Shown: piece after piece, positions 1 through 13,140 of the stretch
Layout of the letters: every line of letters starts with the position of its first letter
Numbering within the stretch: position 1 is the first letter of the stretch
Source of the DNA: Cymbidium sinense
Lineage: Eukaryota; Streptophyta; Magnoliopsida; Asparagales; Orchidaceae
Reading direction: 5' to 3'
Assembly: GCA_021442155.1 (NCBI GenBank)
Contig: CM038232.1
Span: 65,019,555-65,083,554, forward strand
DNA: 64,000 nucleotides
Program-made: the position numbers and the translations under genes
The notes under the pieces: model-generated
The model's database searches: none
The model's input: the letters and a program-made list of their open reading frames with translations, nothing else
What the model was told of the DNA's origin: nothing

Positions 1-1608
1 GAAGCTACCTCAATGATTGGAAGTGGTGATAGCCTCTGGTGAGGTATGCCTCAAAGCCGAGCTTAAGTTAGAAAATTGTTGGTCCTTTATGAAGGGAAGT
101 GTAATCCCATTGAATTTCCACCGTTGGATGTGCTTCTCCTTGCTCCTTGATGGTGTGGGTTGAATCTCATAATTTGAGCTCAAGTGAGCTCGGATCCATG
201 GAGAGGACGATCCTCTCATGCTAGATGAATCGCCCATCCCCCGCATATTTTGGATGGACGGTCCTGATTAAAATGCGTAGATCCGCTGATTATTCCCTTT
301 GAAATCACAAGTTTAATCTAGACCATCCGATCTTTGATCGGATGGTCCAAGGAGAAAATGCGTAGCACCGCTGGCTGATGCAGCATATGATTTGACAACT
401 TAAATAACCAATCTAATTGCGCCACATGGAAAGTGTGCACCGTGTCAGTAGCCCATGTGGCACCGATGGGATTAGTTAATTAATTAGGCTATCTAATTAC
501 CTAATTATCACTGAAACTTCATAAATACATAATTTAATGTAAAAAATTCAAAAAAATGCAAACTCAACTTCATTTTAACGATAATTCAGAGGGGAATCCA
601 ATAAAATTATTTCTAATTGATTTTGAATAGTAGATTTTCCTTAATTATAATTTAATTGAAAATCTAATAACCCTAGTTACTCCCTAATCATTTCATTAAT
701 TAATTCCAACCTTCTCAGACATATTTAGGGGATGACTTCTATTTCTCCTAATTTTCTTGGAATTTATTAATGAGTTAATTAGGGAAATAAATTAATGAAT
801 CCCTAATTACCCCTTAATGAAATTAAGAGCAATTAAGCATGTGAACAATGGTTTAATCACTTAATTGAAATAATTAAACATTGTTTAAGCGAATAGGTTT
901 ATGGAATGGCTTTGGGGTATTTTCCCTAAGTTATTCCCTAAACCCCCTTCCTTCCTTAATCTAAACATAATTAAGGATTAATCCACTAATTATCTTCTTA
1001 ATTAATCAAATAAAACTTTCAAAATCAATCTAAACTTAATCAATCTCCTTTTGGGCAGATCGTTAGGTGTTCAATAACCTAAGTGGCATTTGAGGAAATC
1101 ATTTCCAACTCATATGTGTGGGAAGGTTATGAAAGTACTTAATTAAATCCTTTAGCTTAATTAATCAATAATTATGAGCCAATTGCATTAGGCCCCTTTC
1201 TTTCTTAGGTGCATTGCTGATTTAAATTCCATGTGGTTGCATATCATATGTTGGCTCATAATTGCTTGAATAATTATGTTAAAGTGGTGTAGGTAAGGGG
1301 TAATTAATATACTTAATTCACACCTTAAGCTAAATAAAATATAAAATTAACTTAATTATTCTAAAAATTAAACTAAATCAATCAACACATGGGGAAATGG
1401 GTTAGGCAAAATCTTCTCACTTTTCCTAAATCGATTCAAATCTAAAATAAAGCAAAATATTCTTAAGAAATTTTGATTCACTTTAAATAATCTTATTTCA
1501 TAGGATTGTCTTTATTAATTAGGATGAATGAAATCATATGCTTACATCATTTTATCTCTTTCCAAGCATGTTAAATGTTGTTTGCCATGTGAACTTATGC
1601 ATTCATAT
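1..1608 (+). repeat. 5' LTR of element C, first visible part
   Basis: This stretch is the reverse complement of roughly 22620-24385 in the LTR of element A. For example, the opening GAAGCTACCTC and TTGGTCCTTTATGA match the minus strand near 24380 and 24285. It is AT-rich, with a GC-richer patch at about 200-480 that corresponds to the putative promoter patch of the other LTRs. There the motif CTTAAATAACC (397-407) stands where other copies have a TATA-like box, but the neighbouring TGACTCA is not preserved. The LTR start lies outside the window. No coding region is supported. Confidence 0.75.
1604..1608. repeat. Target-site duplication, left copy (CATAT)
   Basis: Five bases directly before the TGTGGTG start of the solo LTR. 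They match the five bases after its end (CATAC, 7717-7721) at four of five positions, which is expected for an old 5-bp duplication of a Ty3/gypsy insertion. Confidence 0.6.
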
Positions 1609-4600
1609 TGTGGTGTTTATCTTTGAGAGGTGAAACACCACGTAGATCTTAGGGGTACTTATTAAAGTGATTGGGTACCACATTAAGGAATGATGTACTA
1701 CCTTGAAAGATAGAAATCACCACCCTATAATGGACCTAATCACCTAATAAGGACTCCTAAGGCATGATGGGTCTTTGAATATACCAGAGATCTTTCTCCT
1801 ACTTTACATGGAAAAGTAAAGTAGGGTTTATTTTAAGCCAAGTTCATTAAGTTTCTTATGGAGGCAAGCCCCCATAGTTAATTACATCCTAAGAAATGAA
1901 ATTCCTTAAGAATACTCTCGATTAAAGTAGGAATTAAAGTCTCAAAAGATTTCAAGGCTAAGACTATCAAAGGATTATCTATTTTAGAAAATCAAATGGG
2001 ATAGATCAAGGTGAAGACTTATTTTTGGAATCCAAAGGGAGAAAGTAGGAAATGCTCATGATACTAGGAAGCCTAATAAGCATTCCAATATATCTTATAA
2101 TTGGGCTTTATATATTTAAAATTGAGGAGAGTTAATTATTTGAGTTGACATTTTATTAGAATACTAGGACTTATAATCCCACAACATAAGATTGCAAAAA
2201 TGCCTAAGAGGTGAGGATTTATGCTTGTAGCCTGAAGGAAATAGCTACCTCGGATCTCAAGCTAGGGAGCTTTGGTACAAACCACAAGCATGACCTAAAT
2301 CTAAGCGAAAGGTGGACATAATTGTCTACCTCCACAAGAGAGGATAGGTCATCCAACTGTTGGACTTACAATCACCTGGAGTGGTCGCCAACTAACATCT
2401 CCTATGCTTTGAATTCATGTAGGCAAGTCATATGCTTTTGCAAGATGGCTAGGCTATTATTTATTTAGAAAGGAGACTAAGTCCTTAAACTCACTCCCTA
2501 AGAGATTAGAGCATGAGTGATATGAATTCATGACTTCATCTAATGCAAATTTTATCAAATTTATTTAATTCTTTTGGACTCTTTATTTTGACATAGGCTA
2601 TGGGATTTTGTATGCCTAAATGCATGAGAACTTGATTATGGGCTAAATCAAGAGAGAAAGGGGTGTTCTTCCATCAAAGTCTCTCACAGGTTAAGCTTTA
2701 TTCTCTAACACAGATGGAAGCCCCCTCTTAACAAGAGTGGAATAATATGACATGCATGATATTATACATTCATTCATCCAGCTAAGGGGTTGCTAAAATT
2801 TTATTATCTTGATTTAATTCCTAGGCTTTTATGTGAGGTTATGAATTATTTTAAAATTTAATTATGAGTTGTTAATTGGGATAGAAAAATTAATTTCATC
2901 TTAAGAGCTAGCTGCATCCAAGCCACACATTCAAATATCAACCATGAAGAAACTAGGAAAAGTATGCAATTCTAGTGCGTAATCTAAACATAACATTAAA
3001 CAATTTTATAGACTACCATAAAAGAATAAATGGCCAGTGTGGTCGGGTTTCACCGTACACCCCAAAAAGGGAAAAAAGATGGGTAGCCGAGCTCTACCCT
3101 TATACAACCCAGATTACAAAAATAATACATGCTATGGGGGTCTTCTTTTCTTCATTTTTTTCTCTTCTTTTATTTAAATTGCTAAAAAAACATCCCAGGG
3201 ACACAGACTAAGCCACTACTCATCCTAATCCCCCATAACACTAATCATAATTCCTAATGCAAAATTACATTGAAAATAGGAAAAGCAAATCTAGCTACAC
3301 CTATAAAATAAATGTTAGTTAAACACACCATATAACCCAAGCAGTTATATGAATAATTTGGACCTAGCACCCCACACATGGGTAACTAAGCCCAACTGTC
3401 CTAACATGAGTTATGCTTAGGCTAACCACAACAAATGCATTTATATTTTTATTATAGTGGCCCCTTAAGCACAACCCACTGCAGAAAATATGATTAGGCT
3501 AATCACGGCCTACCATCCAGTCTGAAGCATACACCCTAACATCCAGTTTAAAATATTACATCATAAAATAAAACACAACATCATACATACAATTAATACA
3601 TCGACCTAGCCTAATTCTAGGGTCGATGACTTAGTATTCTAGTGTGTGAAAAGAAGGCTTATGTAGCAAGACTTTACTAGGCTTCTTTAGTTTAAGTTTT
3701 ACTTTGGAGTTTGAATTTGTTTAAATTTTACCTTTGGGTGATTTCAATTTAAATTATTTAATGATTTATTTTTCATTTTTATTTCACTTTTATTTGGTTA
3801 AAAGGATGTCTAGGTTTTCAAGAATGAAGAGTAGAATGAATTCCATTTGTAGACGAACTCACCCTATTCTACATCCTAACTCTTAAAGAGTTTAACTAAG
3901 ATCCTTAAGTATCTTAATTAGCCCATTTAAATTTGTGTAATTTATTTGATTTAGATTTTAGAATTTGAGTTTTGCTTAATCTTCATGTATTTGATTAATT
4001 AATTTTGGATTAAATATGTTGATTTAATTAAATCATGATAATTCAATATCCTTAATATCTAATGAAGTTTAAGTTTATTTAAATACATGTGTTTATTTTA
4101 TTGATTAATTTTAAATTAAATGTGTTGATTTAATTAAATCTTTATAATTCAATATCCTTAATCTCTAATGAAGTTTAAGTTTATTTAAATCCATGTGTTT
4201 TTGATTGATTAATTTTAGATTAGATGTTTTGGTTGAATTAAATATTGATAGTTCAATATCCTTTTAAATTAATATCTAATTCTTTTCTTTGATTATAGTT
4301 ATGTGACTTAATTTTATTATTTGATTTAATCAAGGTTCATTTATTTGTAGTTTGATTGGATTAGATTAATTGAGATTTTATTTTGATTTTAATTGAGTTT
4401 GATTCTTTATAATTAGAATTTTATTTTTAATCTCATCCATTTGTCATGTTTATCAAAGTTTGATTTGTATTTTGATTTCATACAATGGATAGTTAATTAG
4501 TTTATCTTATTTAAGTAGGTTGAATGAGATTTGATTACATATTAAATTGATGAGAGTCTTTCTTTTTTTGATTTAATTTGATTTGATTAGCTTTATTGAT

Positions 4601-7600
4601 TTGTGGGTTTGCTTAGGTTCAATGTGATTATTAGTTTAATTAAGAAGTGTGTTTAGATTTATTATTAGATTAAATAATGATTTGTTTAATTTTAATTTGG
4701 TTTCATATTTGTTTAAGTTTGATGATGTAATAATGACTTAATAATTTAGGTTTAATTTAGATTTGATTGGCATTTAATTGCACTTTAATTATGTTTAAAT
4801 TTATGTTTGATTAAGCTTAAGTTTAATATGATTAATTTGATTAACTTAATTATCTTATTTAAGAGGTGTGATCAATTTTGAATTAAATAAAGATTTGTTT
4901 AATTTTTAATTTGATTTCATATTATTTAGGTTAATGATGTAATTAATGACTTAATGATTTAAGTTTAAATTAGGATTGCACACTTGAATTGCATGTGAGT
5001 GTAATTTAGTTAAGTATTTTACTTATGTTTGATTTGATTAAAGGATTATTGTTATAACCATCATTGTTATTAAGTGAATTAACTATTTATTTTATTTTAA
5101 TTAAGTTTAATTATTTCTGATTAGAATTTTATTTGATTTGATTCATTTATTATGTTTGTTTAATTTCATTAACATGTTTGATTTAGTTATGTTGAAATAT
5201 TTATTGGTTGAGTAACTCTCTTATTCCAAATGGATTGATTTAGATATTAAATTTCACTTTAGCTTCATTTGGTTTGGTTTAGTTTGATTAATATTGAGCG
5301 ATTATGATGTATTAGATTTATAATTAATTTAACTTTTTAGTTTACTTAATGATTAATTAGTTTCAATTTATTTATATCCATTAAGGAGTTTCATATGAAT
5401 AAGATTCCATGCTTAGTGTAGGTTTAGTTATACTAGTTTGACCATGTTAAACTTTCTTAGATTTGTTTAATTTTATGTTTGATTCAAGATTTAATCATTT
5501 AATTGAGTTTTATTAACTTAAATAGGTTTAATCATATTTAATTTAATTTCCTCTCAAGATTACATAATATTTTTTTGATTTGAGGTTTGATTAATGATTG
5601 CTTAAGTGTTATTTCATTTCTAATTTTAATTTATTATTTAGATTATTATGGATTTCTCTTAATTAATTCCTTAATTTGTTAAATTTTAACCCTAAATATT
5701 TATTGTAGGTTCGTTAAGCTTGAAGGTCATATTATTTTATTATTATTTTAGATCTTAGATGTTAATTGATTTAAGCCATTTTGAAGATTTTTTTAAATTT
5801 CTAGATTTTATTTGATTTATTTTATTAAAATAGATAATCGAATTTCAAAATTTAATTTCTCCCAATCTAGAAGTCTTTTTTACTTGAGATTTGTACCATA
5901 GGTGCATTTTAAATTTAAATATTAACTCCTAAAAATTTCAACTCAATTCGACTTATATTTTTAGAGTAATTAATAAAACTTTATTTCACTATAACCTAAA
6001 TTAAGCTCAAACCATTCAGTGGAATTTGGAAATTTTTGGTTCTTTGGATTGCTTCCCGAAAGAAACCAATGAGCTTATTTGTAACTTTCATTATGTATTT
6101 TATTTTCTATGAATTTTTAAAGTTTTAGATAATTTAATTAATTTTTAAAAGCAAAAAATAGGCAATTTTCATGCTTAACCCATTACGCACACGGTGGCAA
6201 GCGGTGCATCGGTGGCTGGAAAGTCTCGTGGTGTGGGATGGCGATGTGTGCATCGGTGCAGACCGTCTCATCATGGATGGACGATTATCAATCCTAATCA
6301 CGGACACGATCCGTAATTTGCAAACCACGTGATTGTGGTTTTGAAATGTGCGGTCGGATCGAACCACACGATCGATCGAGCGTTCGATCCCCAAACGGGT
6401 GATCGGACGTAGCGGAAAATCTAGCAGAATACTATTCATCCGACGGAATTTTGCATTTTTTGGGTGAAATTTCGTCCAATTGGGCTCATTTCTGTTATGA
6501 TTTTCACCGAAAAACTTTCTAATTTGCATAAGGATGATATAAGATGAAAAATGCAAGGGTAATCTAAGGAAATTTCTTAAGATCGAGCAAAAATCATTAC
6601 AAATAATAGATCATATGGCCAACTGTGGTTTGATGAAATTACCTCACCGAGGATGGTTTCCGGTGGCGGTGATGATCTGAGCATGCTCTTGAGTAGAAGA
6701 AGAAGCTTTGAAATGAGTCTAGACCTTCACCTTCCCTTCAGAATGATGTATCTTCTGATGCTTGCCATTTTTTCACTGAAATCAACATAGGGTGATCAAC
6801 AATCATGGTGGAAGGTTTTGGTGAGCTTGGTTCAATCCAACTTGGGTTGGATTGGAAGTTGGCTCAATTGGGTCTTTTAGGTCACTTTGGGTCAAGTGGA
6901 CCTAAGTGGGTTAGTTTTGGTTTTGGTTTGATTGAGTTTAGTTGAACTTATATATGAGCCCCGATTGAAATATAAATTCAAGAATCAATTTGGAGTCCAA
7001 TAAGTTTTGGCTCAATTGAAAGTTTCAAGTCAAAAGGGATAAGTTAGGCTTCACTTAGGTTGACTTGAATTTGGTTTAATGATTATAAGTTTCATTTATA
7101 TTTGGGTAGATAATTGAATGAATGATTGATTCAAGAGAAAATCCATTGGTTTGAGTTGATTTGGATAAGATTTGGTTAAGTTTAAGAAATTGGCTTAAAG
7201 GGTATAAATTGGATTTTGGTTTGATGTTGGATTTGGTCTTGTCCATTTGGATTTTTATTTCATTTATATTTATGAATATAAATGAAAAATAATGATTAAT
7301 AAATAAATCAATTTGATTTGATTTAAATGGGGTTTTGGCTAAGCTTATGAAGGTGGTTCATATGGCTTAGGAAGGGTCTTAGGATTTTAATTTGATTTTG
7401 GGTTTCAATCATTTGGAGTCAAATTTGAAATTAGATTTAGAATTTGAATTTGAATTTAAGTTTTGGTTTGAGATTTGAATTTGGGTTTGATTTAAGAAGG
7501 TGTATATGGATTGGGTTTAGGCTATAGGGTAAGTGATTTCCTTAAGTCCTAAGGTATGGCCTAATCCTATGATTAACCCTTCTAAGTCTCTAGGCTTAGG

Positions 7601-7716
7601 TTAAGTGTTCACCTAATAACTTGATGTGTCCTATGACTAAGGAAATCTTAGTGTCTAGAAGATTCCTAAGTCTAAGAGGACGGGGTTGAGAGCTCACTCC
7701 AAAATTTAGGTCAACA
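1609..7716 (-). mobile_element. Solo LTR, diverged subfamily, inserted antisense in LTR of C
   Basis: A 6.1-kb LTR in minus orientation with no internal region. Read on the plus strand it starts TGTGGTGTTTATC and ends GGTCAACA, the reversed LTR ends of this family. Positions 1611-3640 follow 18840-21070 closely. The centre (3640-6560) is strongly diverged, rich in TTTAATT and GATTTGATT. About 6560-7716 again follows 24300-27368, including the final block GAGAGCTCACTCC. A GC-richer patch at 6180-6420 sits where the other LTRs carry the putative promoter. The host LTR resumes exactly at 7717. Solo LTRs arise by recombination between the two LTRs of an inserted element. The short open frames in it (such as 6134-6556, minus) show no recognisable protein. 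Confidence 0.78.
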
Positions 7717-7721
7717 CATAC
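7717..7721. repeat. Target-site duplication, right copy (CATAC)
   Basis: Five bases directly after GGTCAACA, matching CATAT at 1604-1608 except for the last base. Confidence 0.6.
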
Positions 7722-10700
7722 CTTTTAAAAAATCAAATTAAAATGAAATGTTTCCTTTATGTCAAATTGCATGTTTTGGCTAAAGTAAGAATATGAATGT
7801 CTATTATCACTACTAAATCAAAAATTATTTTCAAAATCTATGAATCAAATATCAAAAATGAAAGTATGTTACTTATAAATACTTATAAGCTTGCATGTGA
7901 TTATAGCATAAAATGTGTTATGGGATTTCCTTCTCTTTTCTTAACTTGGGATTATATAGGATTTGCAAAGTGTATAGTTCATTTGAAAAGAACATAACAC
8001 TTACTTAAATTCATCCCTATGCACTCCCATGTCATGAATTAAGAAGGATCTTAATATTACATATATAAACCAAATCAAACAAACAAATAAAATCTTTTGC
8101 ATGATTCTTCATCCATTCATTTGCTTTTGTACATGCACATGTATTTAAGAAAAGTGGTATATTAGTCGACATCCCGGGTTGCGAGGCTTTAAGTAGCCCC
8201 AAGTAGGTCTTGTACCTTACACCCCTGGTGTAGAAAATAATGGCTCCATACCGAGTTATGTCTTTCATACATGTAAATGTGCATTTGATTAATAGATAAG
8301 AGAATCCATCTTTTCTACTTAAACAAAAGCATGCATTCATGAAATATCCAAATTTTCCTAAACAACATCTCTTTGTATTCATCATTAAGGTGTTCTAAGG
8401 TTTGCATTTGTATGTATAGCTATGCTTAGGATACATTCATATGCATTGTATACATGTTGGAAAGAAATAAATAATTGTGTATTATGTGATAGTAATTCAT
8501 CTTAATTAATCCTAAAATGCCTTTCTTATTGAATAGGCTCATTTAGAGCAAATCTAAACTTAGGATTCATTAAAGCACAAAACAAAACATTCACTAAAGA
8601 AAAATCAATAATGAATCTACATTAGAAATTACTTAAGGTAAGTATGAAAGAGAAGTTTTCTTCTCTTTTCTTCTCTTTACAACTTTTAGTATTTAAATTT
8701 AGGTTCTTTCAAACCAAATCAAATCATCAAATAAAATTAACCAAATTAACTAAACCACTTAAAATGAAATCACCCTCTAAGTTGAATCATTTCATACTTA
8801 GAAAACTCCAACCTTAAAGCCTAGTTAAGACATACCACACAAGCCTTAAATGGCACACACATTAGGTTGTCATCATTTCTAGATCTATGTTAGGGTGGTG
8901 CATGGTTTGATGCCTAATTTTATTTTGTGATGTAATATTTTAGACTGGATGTTAGGGTGCATGTGCGTAGATTGAATTATATGATGATTTTAGTCTAATT
9001 ATTATCTTCTGTAAGGGATTGTGCTTAAGGGGCGACATAATAAAAATATAAATGCTTTTGCTATGCAGGTTGCTTATACCCCTAAGAATAATCCAAAATA
9101 GGCCAGGTGGACTAGATTACCCATGTGTGGGGTGCTAAGTCCAATTTATTCAAATACATGCTTGGGATGTGTGGTGTTTAGCTAATCTCTATTTTATAGG
9201 TTTTAATTAGATTTACTTTTCCATTTTCATGTAATTTTTTTAGGATTTGGAATGAATGTTATGGGGAAGTGGAGGTGAACATTGGTCATAAAACCAAGTT
9301 TTATGCACCATGCGAAGCCTTAGAGCCAACCACATTCCAACCAACCAAAATGAAGGAAAGAAAGAAAGAAATCAAACATGAAGAAAGAAGAAATGAAGAA
9401 TGAAGAATGAAGACCCCCATAACATAAATTCCTTCTAAATTGTAATTATTCATTTGTCATCCGGGTTGTACAAGAGTAGAGCTCGGCTACCCATATTTCT
9501 TTTCAGATTTGTGTGATGTAGCCCAACCACAAAGGTCTTTTATTCTTTTGAGCTAGCTTTATGAAATTATTTGATGTTTGTTTAGCTTGTGCATTAAGAT
9601 GGCATATTTTCCTAGTTTCTTCCTTGCTTTGATCAATAGCTTGGATGTGATTAGGCTCTTAAGAAAAAATAAATTTTTTATCCATATAATCAACTCAAAA
9701 TTGAAAAATTAACTACTCATAACCTCACCTAAAGCCTAGGCCATAAATCAAGAAATAAAATATTAGCAACCCTTAGCTGGATGTTATATGTCTCACATCA
9801 TAAAAAGCATCTTACTTCACACATACTTATGGAGGGCTTCCACCTTTGCCAAAGAATATGGCTTGACATTTGAGAGCCATGGTGAAAACACACCTCCTTC
9901 TTGCTTATTTTGTCCCATAACTAATTTCTCATGCATTAGGCATATGAATCCCATAGCCTATGTCAAAATAATTGTCCAAAAATAAAAAATAAAAACTTAA
10001 TAAAAATTTTCATTAGATTTAAGTCATTATTCATGCCCTACATGATCTAGTCTCTTTGGGAGTGTTTTTAAGACCTAGTCTTCTTTCTAAATAAGCAACA
10101 TCCTAGCTATCTTGAAAAATCATTAGACTTGTCTACATGTATTTAAAATTGTAGGAAGAGTTAGTTGGCAGTCATCCTAAGGCTGTTGTAAGTTCAACAG
10201 TCAGGTGGTTCAACCTCTCTTGTGGAGGTAAACCATATGCCTATTTTTCACCTTAGATTTAGGTCGTGCTTTGGCCCTCGCCAAAACTCCCTAGATTTAG
10301 ATTTTTACGTTGTAATTTTTCTTTGTGGGCTATAAGCATAAATCCTCACCTTTTAGGCATTTCCATAATCTTGTATCATAGAACTGTAAGTCCTAGATTT
10401 CTAATAAAAATTCAATTCAAATAAATAATTCTCTTCAAATTCAAAAATATAAAGCCCAACCTTAGGATAGTTTGGGATGCTCGCTAGGTTTCCTAGCATC
10501 TGAGCATCTTATACTTATCTCCCTTTGGTTTTAATAACTCCCTCCTTTTGATCAATCCCATTTGATCTTCCAAAAAATAACCAATTGATTGATACTATCT
10601 TTGAAATCTATGGAGACAACGATCATTTACCTTAGAGTATTCTTAAGGAATCTCATTCCTTAAGATATAATTAACTTGTGGTGGCTTGCCTCCATAGGAA

Positions 10701-10982
10701 CTTAATGAACACATTTAAAATAAACTTGCTTACTTTTCATGTAAAGTAGGGAAAAATTCTTGGTACATTCGAAGACTCATTGTCCTTAGGAGTCCTTATT
10801 AGGAGATTAGGTCCATTATAGGATGGTGACTTCTATCTCTCAAGATAGTACATCATTCCTTAATGTCATACCTAATCACCCTAATAAGAACATCTGTAAA
10901 TCTACGTGGTGTCCAATAAAGAGTTTTATTTGTGTTTTCATTTAATTCATTTTGGATGAAGATAAAATAAAAATAAACAACA
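7717..10982 (+). repeat. 5' LTR of element C, second part up to the LTR end
   Basis: Continues the LTR after the solo LTR. It is the reverse complement of about 18840-22600. Landmarks on the minus strand are the repeat core ACACCAGGGG (about 8222-8231), AGGTGTGGTATG-type blocks, and the LTR-end block around ATCTACGTGGTGTCC (10900). It carries a single recognisable copy of the 240-bp LTR subrepeat, against two or three in other copies. The LTR end is placed at AAACAACA (to 10982), just before the degraded primer site. No gene is supported in it. Confidence 0.75.
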
Positions 10983-10986
10983 TTTT

Positions 10987-11001
10987 TTCGACTCGGGATG
11001 G
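10987..11001 (+). other. Degraded primer-binding site of element C
   Basis: The sequence TTCGACTCGGGATGG stands where element B has TGGCGACTCCACTAGGGATG. About six bases appear deleted, so priming here would be weakened or lost. It follows the LTR end by a few bases, as in B. Confidence 0.6.
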
Positions 11002-11470
11002 TTTCTCTCTCCATCTTTGGTAAATGATCATTGTCTTCAAGTATCGATAGTGGGTTTGTTTTTTATATGAATCAAAGACTATCTTTCTCTTGGCACTTAG
11101 CTCATTTCATTCTTGAGCTAAGCTAGCCAACATCCTCTAGGTTTTAGGACCTCACTCCATGTAGGTCTTAAAACCCCATTATTCCCAATAGGTGAAAATA
11201 AAAATTTAATAAAAGAAATAACTAAAGACTTCTTCCTTACCATTTTATGATAAGGAAAGGTTCATTCAAAAGTAAAAATAAATAAATCCTTTAAAAAAAA
11301 CATCACCTTCCAAAAAGCATTTTTTAAAAAAGTCCACATAATAAAATATTTTGCGCCTCATCTAACAATCTTCATGATTGTTACATGTAGGATCGTTTCA
11401 AAAATCAAAATCACAATCATATTTTCAAAAAGCACAAATGAACATCCTTATTCAATTTATTGAATGAAGA
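11002..11470 (+). other. Leader of C, opening part with first stem-loops
   Basis: Non-coding leader between primer site and gag, closely matching 42666-43150 of element B. The first clear hairpins are TAACAATC/GATTGTTA (11363-11370 with 11376-11383, five-base loop) and a stem around ATTCAAT/ATTGAAT ending near 11471. Otherwise it is A-rich, with no open frame of note. Confidence 0.6.
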
Positions 11471-11830
11471 TTTCATTTTCAAATAAAAATCAACAATCAT
11501 CTTTTCAAAAACAAAATCAACAATCATCTTTTCAAAAAAAAAATCAGTAATCATCTTTTCAAATCAAGATCAACAATCATCTTTTTCAAAAATGAAATCA
11601 ACAATCATCTTTTCAAATAAAACAATCATCTTTTCAAAATAAAAATCAACAATCATCTTTTCAAAAAAAAATCAACAATCATCTTTTTCAAAATAAAATC
11701 AACAATCATCTTTTTCATAAAAATAAAAAATAAAATCAACAATCATATTTTCAAAAACAAAATCAACAATCATCTTTTCAAAAAACAAATTCAAAAATCC
11801 CCTTTTCAAAAAGCACAATATTTGAAAATG
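11471..11830 (+). repeat. Short tandem repeat CAATCATCTTTTCAAA in leader of C
   Basis: About ten irregular copies of a unit near CAATCATCTTTTCAAA, separated by A-rich spacers such as AATAAAATCAA. Element B has a shorter array of about five or six copies at 43165-43330, so the copy number has changed between elements. The unit forms no strong hairpin by itself. It contains no coding signal. Confidence 0.8.
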
Positions 11831-11833
11831 AAC

Positions 11834-12091
11834 ATCCTCTTTCAATATACCCAAACTTATTGAAAGGAGATTTCATTTCCAAATAAAATCAAATCATAAC
11901 ATTGAAATTCCATTTCAACATATTCTACATATGTTGAAGTTGGAATTTCTTTCTTTAAAAAAAATACAAACTTGAAGATAAGCCTCTCCATTCAAGATAT
12001 CCAAATATGTTGGATGGAGGCTTTATTTCAAATAAAATTACACCATTTGAAATTCCACTCAACACATCCCACATGTGTTATGTTAGAATTT
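11834..12091 (+). repeat. Four successive large stem-loops in leader of C
   Basis: Four long imperfect inverted repeats follow one another. Stem 11834-11847 pairs with 11858-11871 around a loop CCCAAACT-like. Stem 11904-11923 pairs with 11929-11949 (about 20 pairs, one bulge, loop TCTAC). Stem 11980-11995 pairs with 12010-12023 (14 pairs, two-base bulge). Stem 12049-12067 pairs with 12072-12091. Most stem differences are T-G wobbles or single bulges. Element B keeps the same series at about 43373-43640. The stems are unlike each other in sequence. Confidence 0.8.
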
Positions 12092-12154
12092 CTTTCTTTT
12101 CAAAAAGAAATAAATCACATACACAAAACTTCATCTTTGAAAAATAAAACTTAA

Positions 12155-13140
12155 TTGACTAAAAAATGCTAAGTAAAGATCCCTCTTTCCAAAATCAAAA
12201 CATCAAAACTCAAAATACATTTGAACTTTATTTAGCATACACAAATTTGCTAAGTAAAGTTCTCATTTTTCAAAAATCAAAACATCAAAAAAAGCCAAAA
12301 ACACATTTTTGATTCTTCATTTAACATACCCAAATTTGCTAAGTGAAGATTCACTTTTCAAAATCAAAATCAAAAAATCAAAAAACATTTTGGATTCTTC
12401 ATTTAGCATACCCAAATTTGCTAAGTGAAGATCCTCCTTTCAAAATCAAAAATCACAAATCAAAACACATTTGGATTTCCTTTATTTAGCATACCAAAAT
12501 TTGCTAAGTAAAGAATCCCCTTTTCAAAAAATAAAAACAAAACATATTTGGATTTCCTTTATTTAGCATACCTAAATTTGTTAAGTAAAGAATCTCTTTT
12601 CAAAAAAATCAAAACAAACCATATTTTGATTTCCTTTATTTAGCATACCTAAATTTGCTAAGTAAAGAATCCTCTTTTCAAAAAATCAAAACAAAACACA
12701 TTTGGATTTCCTTTATTTAGCATACCTAAATTTTCCAAGTAAAGAATCCTCTTTTCAAAAAATCAAAATAAAACACATTTGGATTTCTTTTATACCTAAA
12801 TTTGCTAAGTAAAGAATCCTCTTTTCAAAAAAATCAAAACAAAACACATTAGGATTCTTTATTTAGCATACCTAAATTTGCTAAGTAAAGATCCTCTTTT
12901 CAAAATCACCAAACACAAAACACATTAGGATTCTTTATTTAGCATACCTAAATTTGCTAAGTAAAGATCCTCTTTTCAAAAAAACAATAAAACACTTGGA
13001 CTTCATTTAGCATACCCAAATTTGCTAAGTAAAGATTCCACTTTCAAATTTACACATAATTCACAAACAAGCAAACAAAAGAAGAAAATTATTTTCAAAC
13101 AACTCATTTAGCATACCCAAGTTTGCTAAGTGAGCAATTC
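12155..13140 (+). repeat. Tandem array of hairpin units in leader of C
   Basis: About 13 units spaced roughly 70-90 bases apart. Each has a left arm like CTTTATTTAGCA, a loop TACCTAAATT or TACCCAAATT, and a right arm TGCTAAGTAAAG. Examples are 12223-12237 with 12248-12262 (15 pairs, one wobble) and 12311-12326 with 12337-12352. Some units change CTTT..AAAG to CTTC..GAAG or ACTCA..TGAG on both arms together. Spacers are A-rich (TTTTCAAAAAATCAAAACAA). The small open frames here are by-products of the repeat. Confidence 0.88.

Noticed and set aside
6134..6556. 140-codon minus-strand open frame in the solo LTR
   Set aside because: No recognisable domain, not open in the matching part of other LTRs, and it lies in the GC-rich patch where stops are rarer.
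8032..8385. 117-codon minus-strand open frame
   Set aside because: It falls in the 240-bp LTR subrepeat and is not kept open in the other copies.
12155..13140. Regular repeats with spacers resembling a CRISPR array
   Set aside because: Units are imperfect, repeats and spacers are both A/T-rich and vary together, spacers are related to each other, there are no cas genes, and the context is a plant retrotransposon leader.
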